DNA of 64,000 nucleotides, from NCBI GenBank assembly GCA_963701955.1, contig OY969694.1, positions 2,294,001-2,358,000 of the forward strand, read 5' to 3'. Made by a program: the position numbers and the translations under genes. Of the stretch, positions 27,824 through 37,039 are shown one piece after another. The notes below the pieces were generated by a model. The model was not told where the DNA came from. It saw only the letters and a list, made by a program, of their open reading frames with translations, and did not search any database. This DNA is from Bog-473 sp963701955 (GTDB taxonomy: Bacteria > Actinomycetota > Acidimicrobiia > Acidimicrobiales > RAAP-2). Position 1 is the first letter of the stretch, and each line of letters begins with the position of its first letter.

Positions 27824-29062
27824 ATGAGCGAAGAGTCCGCCGAGTCGTCACCGTTCGCTGCGGCGCGGATGCCGTCGGCGGCTCTCATCGACAAGCTGCT
27901 CCGCGCTCTCCCCGAGGGCCCCGACGTTCCGTTGGGCGAACAAACCGTCGACACCTACTGTCGGCGCCTTCAGGAGAGTGCCCGACTCCTCTCCGACCTC
28001 GACCTCACCGAGAGCCCCGTCGACCGCGCCGAGTCATACCGCTACCTCCTCACGATGACGGCGTACGCGGTCGACGCTGCCCTGCTGAACACCAGCCCGC
28101 TCGAGCCGATGTTCTCTCAGCCCTACCGGCTGCACCTCCTCGACTGGGGCGCGGCGAGCCCCGACGCGGTGTACCGGCGGGCCATGGTGCGCGACGACCG
28201 CGCCTATCGGGTGTACGGCCGGATCGGCAACGCACGGTATCTGTCGATGGATTTCCGGCAGAGCTCGCCGGCGCGCACGATCACCCGCGACGAGTTGCCG
28301 AACGACGCCGACGGCAACTTCGAGGTCTTCGTCGGTGGCCCAGAACGCGAGGAGAACTGGTGGCCGATGCATCCCGGCACGACCGGGATCCTCGTGCGGG
28401 AACTCTTCGACGACTGGCTCTCGGCCGAGAAGTCCCGCCTCCGCATCGAGTGCCTCGACGGCGAGCTGGCACCGCGCCCGGAGCATCGAAGCAACCGGGT
28501 CGCGGCCGAGTTCGACCTGGTCGGCGACTGGATCCTCGAAGGCGCGATCCGCTTCTGGATCCGAGAGTCGAGCCGCCTCGCCTTGAACCCGAACGCATTC
28601 GGCTCGAGCGCGTCCCGGAGTGGTACCAAGCTGCCCGACGTCTACAGCGGGTGGTGGGACCTTGGTCCTGAAGATGCGCTCCTCATTGAGCTGCCCGACC
28701 CCGGTGCCGAATTCTGGGGCCTGCAGCTCGCGTCGTCGTTGTGGCACACGCTCGACTACGCAAACCGATTGACCACCATCAACCAGGCCCAGGCGGATCG
28801 CGACGCCGACGGGGTGTTCCGGATGGTGCTGTCAGCCGGGGATCCCGGAGTCCACAACTGGCTCGACACCACGGGCCTTCGGTGCGGCGTGCTCATCTTG
28901 CGCCTCGCCGGCGCGACCGGCCCAGAGGCTCCACGGACGACGGTGCTCAAGCTGTCCGAGATCTCAGGTCACCTGCCTGGGGCCAGGACGTACACGCCCG
29001 GTGAGCGCCGCGCACAGATTGCCGACCGGCGCGAGGGTGTCTCCCGGATGCTCTGCGACTGA
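27824..29062 (+). CDS. DUF1214 family protein
   Basis: A 412-residue soluble protein with the DUF1214 pattern in the C-terminal half (YSGWWDLGPEDALLIELPDP, then LWHTLDYANRLTTINQAQAD and a 'GVHNWLDTTG' motif). Related genes often sit beside sulfotransferases in actinobacteria, as here, though the reaction is unknown. The ATG at 27824 is chosen because the preceding in-frame codons are not conserved. The 108-base divergent gap to the sulfotransferase must hold both promoters. Confidence 0.82.
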   Translation: MSEESAESSPFAAARMPSAALIDKLLRALPEGPDVPLGEQTVDTYCRRLQESARLLSDLDLTESPVDRAESYRYLLTMTAYAVDAALLNTSPLEPMFSQPYRLHLLDWGAASPDAVYRRAMVRDDRAYRVYGRIGNARYLSMDFRQSSPARTITRDELPNDADGNFEVFVGGPEREENWWPMHPGTTGILVRELFDDWLSAEKSRLRIECLDGELAPRPEHRSNRVAAEFDLVGDWILEGAIRFWIRESSRLALNPNAFGSSASRSGTKLPDVYSGWWDLGPEDALLIELPDPGAEFWGLQLASSLWHTLDYANRLTTINQAQADRDADGVFRMVLSAGDPGVHNWLDTTGLRCGVLILRLAGATGPEAPRTTVLKLSEISGHLPGARTYTPGERRAQIADRREGVSRMLCD

Positions 29063-29073
29063 CCGGCGGCAAT

Positions 29074-29089
29074 TCGGACCTCGGTCCGA
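29074..29089. terminator. Short hairpin between convergent genes
   Basis: TCGGACC and GGTCCGA (29074-29089) form a 7-bp inverted repeat with a 2-base centre between the stop codons of the DUF1214 gene and the convergent hydrolase. It may terminate both genes, but the stem is short and there is no U-tract. Confidence 0.35.
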
Positions 29090-29112
29090 CCACGTGTTCA
29101 CGCGCAGGCCGA

Positions 29113-30012
29113 TCAGTCGAGCCGGCGGAACAGAAGGCAACGCTCCACGAAGGTCAGCACCTTGAGGTGGTACGACCGGGCGGCCCACCCGAGGCCCATG
29201 TTGTGCCCGGCGTACGGCTCGACGCCAATCTCGAGGTGCGGGGCATTGCCGAACACCGCGTGCATGTCGTCGAAATGGGCTTGGGAGATGGGCCAGATGG
29301 ACTCGTGATCACCGAAGGTGATTCGCATGGGTATCCCAATGCGATGTCCCATGGAACGAATCTCTGCCGGCCAGCGCGGCCCCTCGGCCCTTTGGACCGC
29401 CGGGTCGTCGTGCGCCGGAATGGCAGTGCGCTCAATGGCACCAGGTGGATAGAGCGCGCGTGGTCCCCACGTGTTCAGGACGGGAGGTCTGTGCTCCGTC
29501 GCGTGCTCTGTGTCGGACCCGGAGGACCACTCGAAGCCGTAGGTGATTCCAGAGCTGGCACCGTCGACTCCGAGCAGGCGTCGGTCGCCGTCTCGAGCGG
29601 CCATGGCCCAGCACACCTTGAGCCCGTACGAGTGACCCACGAGAACCACTCCGGCGTCCACGTCGTGCTGGGCTTTGAAGGCGTCAACGGCCCGCAAGAG
29701 CAGATCGGCCTGACCGAACAAGGTCAGTGACTCTTGGGGGAGGTCGGTGCTCCCCCCGGTTCCGGGGCGGTCAGGAGCCCACACCGCATACCCGGTCTCG
29801 GAGGCCAGCTGCAGGAGCGAGAGCCCGGGGGCAGTGTGCGTGTCGAAGTATCCGGCGTGCATACCGAGTCCGTGGATCGCAACGATCAGCGCCCGAGGCG
29901 ACGCGCCAGAGGGAAAGGCGGCCAGTCCGGAGAGGGTGATGCCATCAACGTCCAGCCTGAGCTCTTTCGCAAAAGGGCCTGGCGCGGGGCGCCTGTCGAA
30001 TGCCGTTGACAT
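29113..30012 (-). CDS. Alpha/beta hydrolase
   Basis: A 299-residue hydrolase. The oxyanion strand is VAIHGLGMHAGYF (about 45-57), the nucleophile elbow is GHSYG (Ser128), and the likely acid and base are in FGDHESIW and YAGHNMG near the C-terminus. The pattern resembles serine aminopeptidase/lysophospholipase-like hydrolases (Hydrolase_4). The ATG at 30012 is chosen because homology begins at STAFDRRPAPGPF. The MDR oxidoreductase lies 19 bases upstream on the same strand, so they may form a two-gene unit. Confidence 0.88.
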   Translation of the reverse strand: MSTAFDRRPAPGPFAKELRLDVDGITLSGLAAFPSGASPRALIVAIHGLGMHAGYFDTHTAPGLSLLQLASETGYAVWAPDRPGTGGSTDLPQESLTLFGQADLLLRAVDAFKAQHDVDAGVVLVGHSYGLKVCWAMAARDGDRRLLGVDGASSGITYGFEWSSGSDTEHATEHRPPVLNTWGPRALYPPGAIERTAIPAHDDPAVQRAEGPRWPAEIRSMGHRIGIPMRITFGDHESIWPISQAHFDDMHAVFGNAPHLEIGVEPYAGHNMGLGWAARSYHLKVLTFVERCLLFRRLD

Positions 30013-30031
30013 GGTCGTGGCTCTTCGCCCG

Positions 30032-31039
30032 TTACCCGCCAACGTCGATCAACACCTTTCCGACAGCTCCGTTCTCCACTGCATCGTGAGCGTCACCGGT
30101 TCGCTCGAGCGGGAAATGGTGGAGTGGAAGACCGGCGTCATCGCCCACCCTGAGAGCGCCGTCCCGGAGTGCGGATGTCACGTCTCGAACAGCTTGCGCC
30201 TTTGGTTCCGCGGGAACGGTGTACACGAGGACGTATTGAATGCGAGCGCTACGGTAGAGCAACCGCGTGGGAAATGTGCCATCGCCGACTGCGTAGATGG
30301 CGATGGTGCCGTGCGCGGCCAACACTTTGGAATCCACGACGCCATTGGCCTCTGGCGCGACCTCGACGATGCAATCGACCCCATCAGGAGCGACCCTGCG
30401 TACTTCTGCCACCACGTCTTCGCTCCGATAGTCGATCGTGTGACCTGCGCCGGCGGCACGGGCCAGTGTGGCCTTGGCGGGGCCGCTCACGGTCGCGATG
30501 ACCTCGGCTCCGGACCAGCGGGCGAGTTGGATCGCCGCGTTCCCGACCGCGCCTGCACCCCCGGCCACAAGGACCGTTCGATTTCGAAGTGTCCCGGGTC
30601 CGAGCGAGCGGGGCCCCGAATCAATGATCGTGAGACACCGGTGCGCGGTGAGAAACGGGATCCCCAGACTGGCCCCCAGGTCGAACGACGCAGTCTCGGG
30701 GAGGGGGACCACATGGTGCGCCGGAAGGATCACCAGCTCCTGAGCCGTACCCACGTTTCGTCCGTAGGCGGCTTCCCACACCCACACGCGTTGGTCGAGC
30801 CCGACGGTGTCCACACCTTCACCCACCGCATCGACGACACCCGAACCGTCCTGTCCCGGAACCTGGTCCGATACGAGCGGCGTCCCGGTCAGCCCCTTCC
30901 GGGCCTTCCAGTCGGTGGGATTCACCCCGGAGCGCACCACCCTGACGCGGACCTCCCCGGGACCGGGTTCGATGAGCGGACGGTCGACCACCCGCAGAAC
31001 GTCGCTTCCGCCGTGATCCGAATAGACGACGGCGTGCAC
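30032..31039 (-). CDS. MDR-family quinone oxidoreductase
   Basis: A 335-residue NAD(P)H-dependent medium-chain reductase, zinc-free. The GroES-like N-terminal domain has GVNPTDWKAR and PGQDGSGVVDAVG; the Rossmann domain has the nucleotide-binding AGGAGAVGNAAIQLA (about 155-169). No structural-zinc cysteine cluster is seen, so it is the quinone-oxidoreductase/enoyl-reductase type. The start is an ATG at 31039. It precedes the hydrolase on the same strand. Confidence 0.9.
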   Translation of the reverse strand: MHAVVYSDHGGSDVLRVVDRPLIEPGPGEVRVRVVRSGVNPTDWKARKGLTGTPLVSDQVPGQDGSGVVDAVGEGVDTVGLDQRVWVWEAAYGRNVGTAQELVILPAHHVVPLPETASFDLGASLGIPFLTAHRCLTIIDSGPRSLGPGTLRNRTVLVAGGAGAVGNAAIQLARWSGAEVIATVSGPAKATLARAAGAGHTIDYRSEDVVAEVRRVAPDGVDCIVEVAPEANGVVDSKVLAAHGTIAIYAVGDGTFPTRLLYRSARIQYVLVYTVPAEPKAQAVRDVTSALRDGALRVGDDAGLPLHHFPLERTGDAHDAVENGAVGKVLIDVGG

Positions 31040-31086
31040 CCCGACAGACTATTGCGCAGGCTGCCGAGAGGTCGTTCTCATGAATC

Positions 31087-32592
31087 TCATCCCGCAGGTT
31101 CGGACAGTGCCGCCTCGAGCATCTGCTTCATGATGGGGCCGGCGACTCCCGCCCCTGTGTCCACGAAGTTCTGATTCGGAACCACCACGGCAACGGCGAT
31201 CTTGGGGTCGTTGGCCGGTGCGAATCCGATCATCCAGTCATCGGTGTTGGCCTTCGCGTTGCCCGTCTGGGCCGTCCCGGTCTTGACCGCGGCGTCGATC
31301 GATGTCGGGAAGCCGACTCCTGCTGCCGTGCCCTGCGTGACCACGAGGTGCATCAACTGAGAGACTTGGGCGGCGGCCTGGGGCGTTGCCGCCGTCATCC
31401 AGGCAGCCGGTTGATGCGTCGAGACGACCGACCCGTCGCTGGTCGTGATCTGTTGGACAAGGTAGGGCTGCATGATCACGCCACCGTTGGCGATGCCGGC
31501 AGCCACGAGCGTGTTGGACAGGGCGCTTGCCGAGACGTTGAACTGGCCGATGGCGGAGTAGGCGAGAAAGGCCTGGTTGGGTGGGGCGATCGACGAGACC
31601 GACGGGAAGTTCGGGGTGGCCACCCAGGACTTGGGCAGATCGATCGGTGGGGTCGAGTTGTAGCCGAAGAGCTCGGCCTGCTTGGAGAGGGTGCCCGCAC
31701 CAAGGGCGATGCCCAGCAGTCCATAGCCCGGATCACACGACTGAGGGAGCATCGTCTGAATGTCACCGCCGCACACCGTGCCGCCGTCATTGGACAGCAG
31801 CTTGTTGGAGTTGGGCAGCGAGGTCGAGGCCGCCGTAGGAAACGTGAAGTTGGACAACTGCGGAGCCAGGTTGTACACCGCTGTCGTGGTGACGACCTTG
31901 AAGGTCGATCCGGGGAAGAAGGTCTCCGCGGTGGCGAGGGGGACGCCCGGGTAGAAGCCTTCGGAGTCACGCTGCAGGTAATCGGAATACCAGGCGACGT
32001 TCTCGGTCTTCTGACTCTGCGACGCCAGAAGGTTCGGGTCGAAGGAGGGCGTCGAGTAGTCGGCGACCACTGCACCGGTCTTCGGAATGACGGCGAACAC
32101 TGCAGCGTCCTTGTCGGTGCCGACGACCTGGCTGAGCGCGTTGCGCGCTGTTTCTTGAAGCTTCGGGTCGATGGTCAAGGTAAGGTTGTCCATCGTCGTC
32201 TGGCGGGGACTGAGCCCGAGCACCTGGGAAAACGTTTGTGCCGGGAGTGTGTGTGTGACGAGCGAGTCGTTGTACTGGTACTCGATTCCGGCCGTCCCGT
32301 AGATGGGAGATGCGTAGCCCACGACCTGCGAGAACAGGGAGCCCTGTGGGTACGTGCGCAGGTAGTGGTACGAGCCTTGTGAGTGTGTGGGAACCGATTG
32401 GGCGAGCAGCGTGCCATCGGCGGCGAAGATCTCTCCGCGCTGGTTGTCAAGGCTCTTGCCCACATTGCGGGGGTTGTGAGCCGATGCGCGCAGTGACGGC
32501 GCCCTCACCAGCTGGATGTTCGCCAGCTGGGCCACCACCAGGCCCAAACAGCCCACCATGACGATCCCCAGCCAGCGGATGCGCCTACCCAC
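31087..32592 (-). CDS. pbpA: PbpA-like penicillin-binding protein (class B type)
   Basis: A 501-residue membrane-anchored transpeptidase that would cross-link peptidoglycan. It has one N-terminal membrane helix (about 7-28), a dimerisation domain with 'DNQRGEIFAADGTLLAQS', and a transpeptidase domain (about 150-500). The catalytic SxxK is STFK (Ser229, Lys232) and the KTG motif is KTGTAQTG (437-444). The second motif, normally SxN, reads SCD (285-287), which is unusual. The start is GTG/ATG at 32592 (ATG-frame MGRRIRWLG). It is divergent from the patatin gene; the usual neighbours (rodA, pknB, ftsW) are not present here. Confidence 0.88.
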   Translation of the reverse strand: MGRRIRWLGIVMVGCLGLVVAQLANIQLVRAPSLRASAHNPRNVGKSLDNQRGEIFAADGTLLAQSVPTHSQGSYHYLRTYPQGSLFSQVVGYASPIYGTAGIEYQYNDSLVTHTLPAQTFSQVLGLSPRQTTMDNLTLTIDPKLQETARNALSQVVGTDKDAAVFAVIPKTGAVVADYSTPSFDPNLLASQSQKTENVAWYSDYLQRDSEGFYPGVPLATAETFFPGSTFKVVTTTAVYNLAPQLSNFTFPTAASTSLPNSNKLLSNDGGTVCGGDIQTMLPQSCDPGYGLLGIALGAGTLSKQAELFGYNSTPPIDLPKSWVATPNFPSVSSIAPPNQAFLAYSAIGQFNVSASALSNTLVAAGIANGGVIMQPYLVQQITTSDGSVVSTHQPAAWMTAATPQAAAQVSQLMHLVVTQGTAAGVGFPTSIDAAVKTGTAQTGNAKANTDDWMIGFAPANDPKIAVAVVVPNQNFVDTGAGVAGPIMKQMLEAALSEPAG

Positions 32593-32844
32593 GACGGTTC
32601 GTTGGAACGGTCAGGTCCTTCACGCCACGTCGCGGGGTCGCATGGCGGAAGAAGGTCATCCGGGACACAATGTATTCGAGCGTTCCGGGCGCCCCATGGC
32701 ACCCTTGGATTGATTCGGTCAGTCAGACAAAGTCTCCGACAACAAACCGCGGTGCCTCTGGACTGCAGGAATTTCCGGCTGTACAACCGGGACAATCAGC
32801 AGTTGCACCAACCGGATGGGACAACCCTGACGGAAGGAGGAGCG

Positions 32845-35800
32845 ATGGCCGCTTCGGGAGCCAGTCGTCGTCCCGGGACCGTCGGCAGCTCAGCTCGGAC
32901 GGGTCCGCCTCAAGGGAGCGAGGAGCTGTCACGTGGGACCGGGGTAAAGGCACCCACGGCACCTTCGGGAGCCTCAACCAAGGCATCGGGCACGACCCGA
33001 ACACCCAAGGCGGCCTCGGCGCGGCCTGCGGCCACGCCGGCAGCAGCAACGACACCTCCCAACCCGCCCGGTGGCACGACCGGCAAGCCCACGAGTGTCA
33101 TGGATGGCGGGACGGAGAGTGACGCCATCGTCAACCTCCAGAATGCCGCCCCCACTGTTTCGCGCATCCATCCTCTTCCCGGCATGTTGCGGTCGACCGG
33201 GTTCGCCTTGAGCGGTGGAGGAGCAAAGGGATCCTTCGAGGTTGGGGCGTGCAAGTACCTGATGCAGGCATCGGGGATCCGTCCCGACGTCATCACATGC
33301 ACTTCGGTTGGGGCGGTGAACGGGATGAAGCTGGCCGAAGGCGAGGGTCCGCCGTTCCAGTTCCAGGGACAGACGTTCCACCGGGGTCTCGACGGACTGG
33401 AGCAGATCTGGTTGACGAGGTTGACATCGCCCAGCGACATGTACTCTCCGAGCGAGGCCTTGAAGGCGCTTCCCATCGACTACTACACGGCCCTGCCCCT
33501 GGAGATTTCGCAGCTGGCCAACGACCTTCTGGGTAAAGCGCTGTCGCAGGTCGCGGCGGCCTCTCCCTACCTGATCCTGCTGGGGACGATCGGACTCCCG
33601 TTCGTGAACCTCGGCCCGGTCGAGAGTGAGCTCCAGCAGGTCGTCGCCCTTCTCGAGGGCTCGTCCTTCTACGTGCTGGACCCCATCGCCAATCTCTACG
33701 ACGACGGGTCCATCGACAAGATCCTCGTCGCCGAGTCGGGCATTGAGCTCCTGTTCGCCACCGTTGGACTCCGCAGCGGCGACCTGTGTTACGTAAGGCT
33801 TGTCGGCCGAGACGGCCACGGGAACCTGGTGGGAGACCTGGTGGACCGCGACTCGGTCGCAGAGCCCATCCCGTTCCCCGGCGCTATCGGGTATCCGATC
33901 GACATGAAGGCGGGCATGCTGGCCTCGGCCGCCGCTCCGCTCATGTTCGAACCGCAGCGCCTGCTGCCCGATTTCCCGGAGAACCTCGAGATCTTCACGG
34001 ACGGAGGCGTGCGGGAGCTGGTTCCCGTTCAGGCGGCGATAGATCGCGGATGCAAGCGGGTGTTCGCCCTCGACTGCAACGCTCCCTACCCAGCGGCGAG
34101 CAGTCAGGCGCCTCATCAGGCCCAGGCTCCCAATGGGATGTTCGGGATCGCGCTCGACGTCTTGGCGATCCTGCTCGACGAGATCGACCGGGAGAACGTC
34201 GTCGCGCCCTCCCCGGATGTATCTCTCCTGTGGCACGTCCAGCCGCTCTTCGAGGTGGAGGGCGACCTCGAGATCGACACGGGCGCGATTCGGGTGAATA
34301 TCGACTACGGCCATCTGTGTGCCTTCGACTGCGTCGACGGGTCCGTACGTAGCGCTGCACGGCGCGCGTTCCTACGCTCCACGGGCGCCCAGATCGCCGT
34401 GGCCCGCCGTGACATCTCGGATCGTGAGCGGTGCCTGCGGTGGGTGGTTGACCTGTGGACCCAGATCGGCAAGGGGCAGATCAACAAAGGCACGAGCACA
34501 CACGACGTCGTGACGACCCTCGACTACCACCGGTTCGCTGACGGGTCGGACCAGGATCTCGATGGGCGTGTGGCCAACCTCACCGCGGATCTCGACTTCG
34601 GGGCAGGGTTCACCCCGTACTGGGACTACACCAACCTAGTGATGGTCCACTACCTCGACGAGGTGCTGTCCAACAAACAGCCTCCGGCGGTCGACGCAGG
34701 AACGGCTGTCGGATTCCTTCAGGAGATGAAGTGCCGGCTCCAGCCCCTCTACGAGACGCGCACCGTCGTGGCCGGGCCCAGGTCGATAGAACCGTCCCCC
34801 GACGACCCCACGACACCCGATCAGCCCTGGCTCCGCTGGGAGCGTCCCGACTCACAGGCCTTCTTCGGTGACGTATGGCCCACCGGGCCCACCTGCGACC
34901 CCACACTCGACAATGAGACGCTGTACTCCGCGGCTTCCGTTCAGGTCGAGGCGAAGGGCACCTCGGGTTGGGCGGTTCAGTCTGGCCCCCAAGGATCCCG
35001 CGGCTACTTCAGCCCGATCCAGCTCCTCGTCCCGCAGGACAAGAAGCTCGTCCACGTCACCGGCGAATTCGGGGTGAAGCCCTGGGGATCGTCGTGGGCC
35101 GCGTCCGCCGGCGACACCTGGCAAACAGGGTGGCAGTCAAATGCTTGGAGTCCGGTGGACTTGGGAGTCCAAGCAAGCTCCGTGTCCTGTTGCCTTCTGG
35201 CCGACTCCCCGGTCGGATCCCTGGCCGCAGTGGTGCGAGTGGCGTCGACCGACGGGACGAGTGATTCCCTCCTCGAGCTTGCCTACGACGGCCAGGCACA
35301 GACTTGGTCGGTTCTCGGTCCGGTCAGCGTCTCGGGGCAGACGATCAGTGGGGTCACGGGGAACCCGGTGCTCTTTCAGTGCTCCTTCGCCCAGCAAGAG
35401 ACCCTCGAGCTCCTCATCCCCGTGAACGACACTGTGCAGCACCTGTCGAGGGACCTGAGCGGCGGCGGCTGGGTGCCGCGCTCGGCGGGAGTCTCATTCG
35501 CCCCGCCCAGCAATCCGCCTCCGCCTCAGCCGACGTCAAAGCTGGGACCCGTGTCGGCGCCCGTTGCTCAGGCCCCGCGATCGATCACCTGCATTCAGGG
35601 AAACTACGGAGCGCCGGCAAATCTCGAAGCCGTGGTGGGGCTGGGCCCCATCACCGGGACTGGCGTCGACTCGTTGGAATCCTGGTACTACGACTCATGG
35701 AGGGAGGGGTGGTTCCGCAACGGCGCGATCGTCCCGACGGACGGGCCCATCTCTGGCATCAACGGGGATGCCGTCCTCTTCCAGAGCAAGATCGGAAGTC

Positions 35801-36165
35801 GGGGGGACTTCGAGCTGATGGTCCCCTCAGGCGATTCGATCATCCACCTGTTCCGGGACAACGACGGGGCCCGAACCTGGCGGCGCCGGGGCAGCGGCGT
35901 CGTCTATGCGGGCGGGACGCTCACCGGGAATGGTCTCCACGGGCCGCAGGTCCTCGAGAAGGCGACTCCGGTGGCGATTTCCGCTTGGCAGGGCATCGAC
36001 GGCGTGGCCGGCTCCCCCAACCTCGAAGCGATCATCCGCCTCGAGCCACCCGCCCTCGAGCAGCAGAGCGGCCAGTTCTTCGAGGCGCTGTGGTTCGATC
36101 CGGCAAACTCCGCCTGGAAGTCCGCAGGGCAAGTGATCGTCGACGGCTCACCCCTGACCGCCTGA
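32845..36165 (+). CDS. Large patatin-like phospholipase with C-terminal repeats
   Basis: A 1106-residue protein. An 80-residue Ser/Thr/Ala/Pro-rich N-terminus precedes a patatin domain (about 115-420): GGGAKG oxyanion loop (124-129), nucleophile region CTSVG with Ser154 (usual GxSxG has Gly first), and catalytic DGG with Asp386. The C-terminal part carries diverged repeats of 'F(Q/E)S..GSRG.FELM(V/I)P..D.(I)IHL.RD', which look like lectin or propeller blades. The last repeat stops early at GSPLTA. No signal peptide is visible. The start is set by AAGGAGG before the ATG. It would hydrolyse phospholipids; the repeats may bind a surface or sugar. Confidence 0.78.
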   Translation: MAASGASRRPGTVGSSARTGPPQGSEELSRGTGVKAPTAPSGASTKASGTTRTPKAASARPAATPAAATTPPNPPGGTTGKPTSVMDGGTESDAIVNLQNAAPTVSRIHPLPGMLRSTGFALSGGGAKGSFEVGACKYLMQASGIRPDVITCTSVGAVNGMKLAEGEGPPFQFQGQTFHRGLDGLEQIWLTRLTSPSDMYSPSEALKALPIDYYTALPLEISQLANDLLGKALSQVAAASPYLILLGTIGLPFVNLGPVESELQQVVALLEGSSFYVLDPIANLYDDGSIDKILVAESGIELLFATVGLRSGDLCYVRLVGRDGHGNLVGDLVDRDSVAEPIPFPGAIGYPIDMKAGMLASAAAPLMFEPQRLLPDFPENLEIFTDGGVRELVPVQAAIDRGCKRVFALDCNAPYPAASSQAPHQAQAPNGMFGIALDVLAILLDEIDRENVVAPSPDVSLLWHVQPLFEVEGDLEIDTGAIRVNIDYGHLCAFDCVDGSVRSAARRAFLRSTGAQIAVARRDISDRERCLRWVVDLWTQIGKGQINKGTSTHDVVTTLDYHRFADGSDQDLDGRVANLTADLDFGAGFTPYWDYTNLVMVHYLDEVLSNKQPPAVDAGTAVGFLQEMKCRLQPLYETRTVVAGPRSIEPSPDDPTTPDQPWLRWERPDSQAFFGDVWPTGPTCDPTLDNETLYSAASVQVEAKGTSGWAVQSGPQGSRGYFSPIQLLVPQDKKLVHVTGEFGVKPWGSSWAASAGDTWQTGWQSNAWSPVDLGVQASSVSCCLLADSPVGSLAAVVRVASTDGTSDSLLELAYDGQAQTWSVLGPVSVSGQTISGVTGNPVLFQCSFAQQETLELLIPVNDTVQHLSRDLSGGGWVPRSAGVSFAPPSNPPPPQPTSKLGPVSAPVAQAPRSITCIQGNYGAPANLEAVVGLGPITGTGVDSLESWYYDSWREGWFRNGAIVPTDGPISGINGDAVLFQSKIGSRGDFELMVPSGDSIIHLFRDNDGARTWRRRGSGVVYAGGTLTGNGLHGPQVLEKATPVAISAWQGIDGVAGSPNLEAIIRLEPPALEQQSGQFFEALWFDPANSAWKSAGQVIVDGSPLTA

Positions 36166-36264
36166 GCCACCAGGACCCTCAGTGTGTGATGCACGCATGG
36201 GTCTGACTTGGATGGTTGCACGCCGTTGGGCCGAGGCCGGCGGCGTTGTTGCCAGACTATTGAA

Positions 36265-36366
36265 GTGGAGATCCGCAGATTCGAGATGAGCGACCAGGTC
36301 TGCTCCTCGAACACGGCTGCGATCGGGTTCTATGACCGGATCGGTTTTCAATCGACGATGTCGTGA
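36265..36366 (+). pseudogene. GNAT acetyltransferase remnant with internal deletion
   Basis: A 33-codon open frame starting GTG at 36265. It begins like a GNAT N-terminus (EIRRFEMSDQ) and continues directly into a GNAT C-terminus (NTAAIGFYDRIGFQS), ending at a TGA. About 80-120 residues expected in between are missing, including the acetyl-CoA loop. It is most easily explained by an internal deletion that kept the frame. Confidence 0.6.
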
Positions 36367-36506
36367 GGATCCTTGCTGGGAACCCGTAACCCGTGGAATA
36401 CATGACCCGAACGTTGGACCGGATCGTCCCGTGAGGGCGGGCCAACGTCCTCACGCGTCAGATCAGGCCATTGAACGCCTTGATTCAGTCGATCATGATT
36501 GGGATC

Positions 36507-37037
36507 ATGGCCGCCAAAGAGGACAACCGCGCCGGAGTTCTGAAGCCGACGGTTCCGATCGCTGACGACGACGTCGCATTCCCGAGCGGAAGTGCCGACG
36601 ACACCGAGTTGTTGCTCCAATTCCTCGACTACCTCCGGCACGCGGTATTGCGAAAGGCGCGCGGGCTGAGCGACGATCAGGCCCGATGGACGCCCGAGGG
36701 AAGGCTTCTTCCGCTCATTGGGATCGTGAACCATCTGACACGAATGGAGTGGAGATGGATGGACGGTGGATTTTCCGGAGCTGAAGTGAGCCATGATGAC
36801 GCAGAGTTCCTTCCCGACCCACAACTCACCCTCGACGCAGCCCTGGCGGCCTACCGAGAACGCGCAACGAAGACCAATGGAATGGCTCGTTCAATGCCGC
36901 TTTCTTCCGTGGGCTCGGGCTGGGCGAGAGGTCACGATCTACGATTCGTCCTACTTCATCTGATCGATGAGACTGCGCGGCACGCGGGCCATGCTGACGC
37001 CACCCGTGAAATGTTGGACGGCAAGATCGGACTCTAA
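36507..37037 (+). CDS. DinB/DUF664-family protein
   Basis: A 176-residue four-helix-bundle protein of the DinB-like family, whose actinobacterial members are often mycothiol- or bacillithiol-linked metal-dependent transferases. Landmarks are 'LLLQFLDYLRHAVLRKARGLSDDQARW', 'IGIVNHLTRMEWRW' (likely metal His) and 'LIDETARHAGHADATREMLDG' (HxxH-like second His pair). The ATG at 36507 is preferred; upstream ATG (36495) and TTG (36471) are possible. The substrate is unknown. Confidence 0.82.
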   Translation: MAAKEDNRAGVLKPTVPIADDDVAFPSGSADDTELLLQFLDYLRHAVLRKARGLSDDQARWTPEGRLLPLIGIVNHLTRMEWRWMDGGFSGAEVSHDDAEFLPDPQLTLDAALAAYRERATKTNGMARSMPLSSVGSGWARGHDLRFVLLHLIDETARHAGHADATREMLDGKIGL

Positions 37038-37039
37038 GG

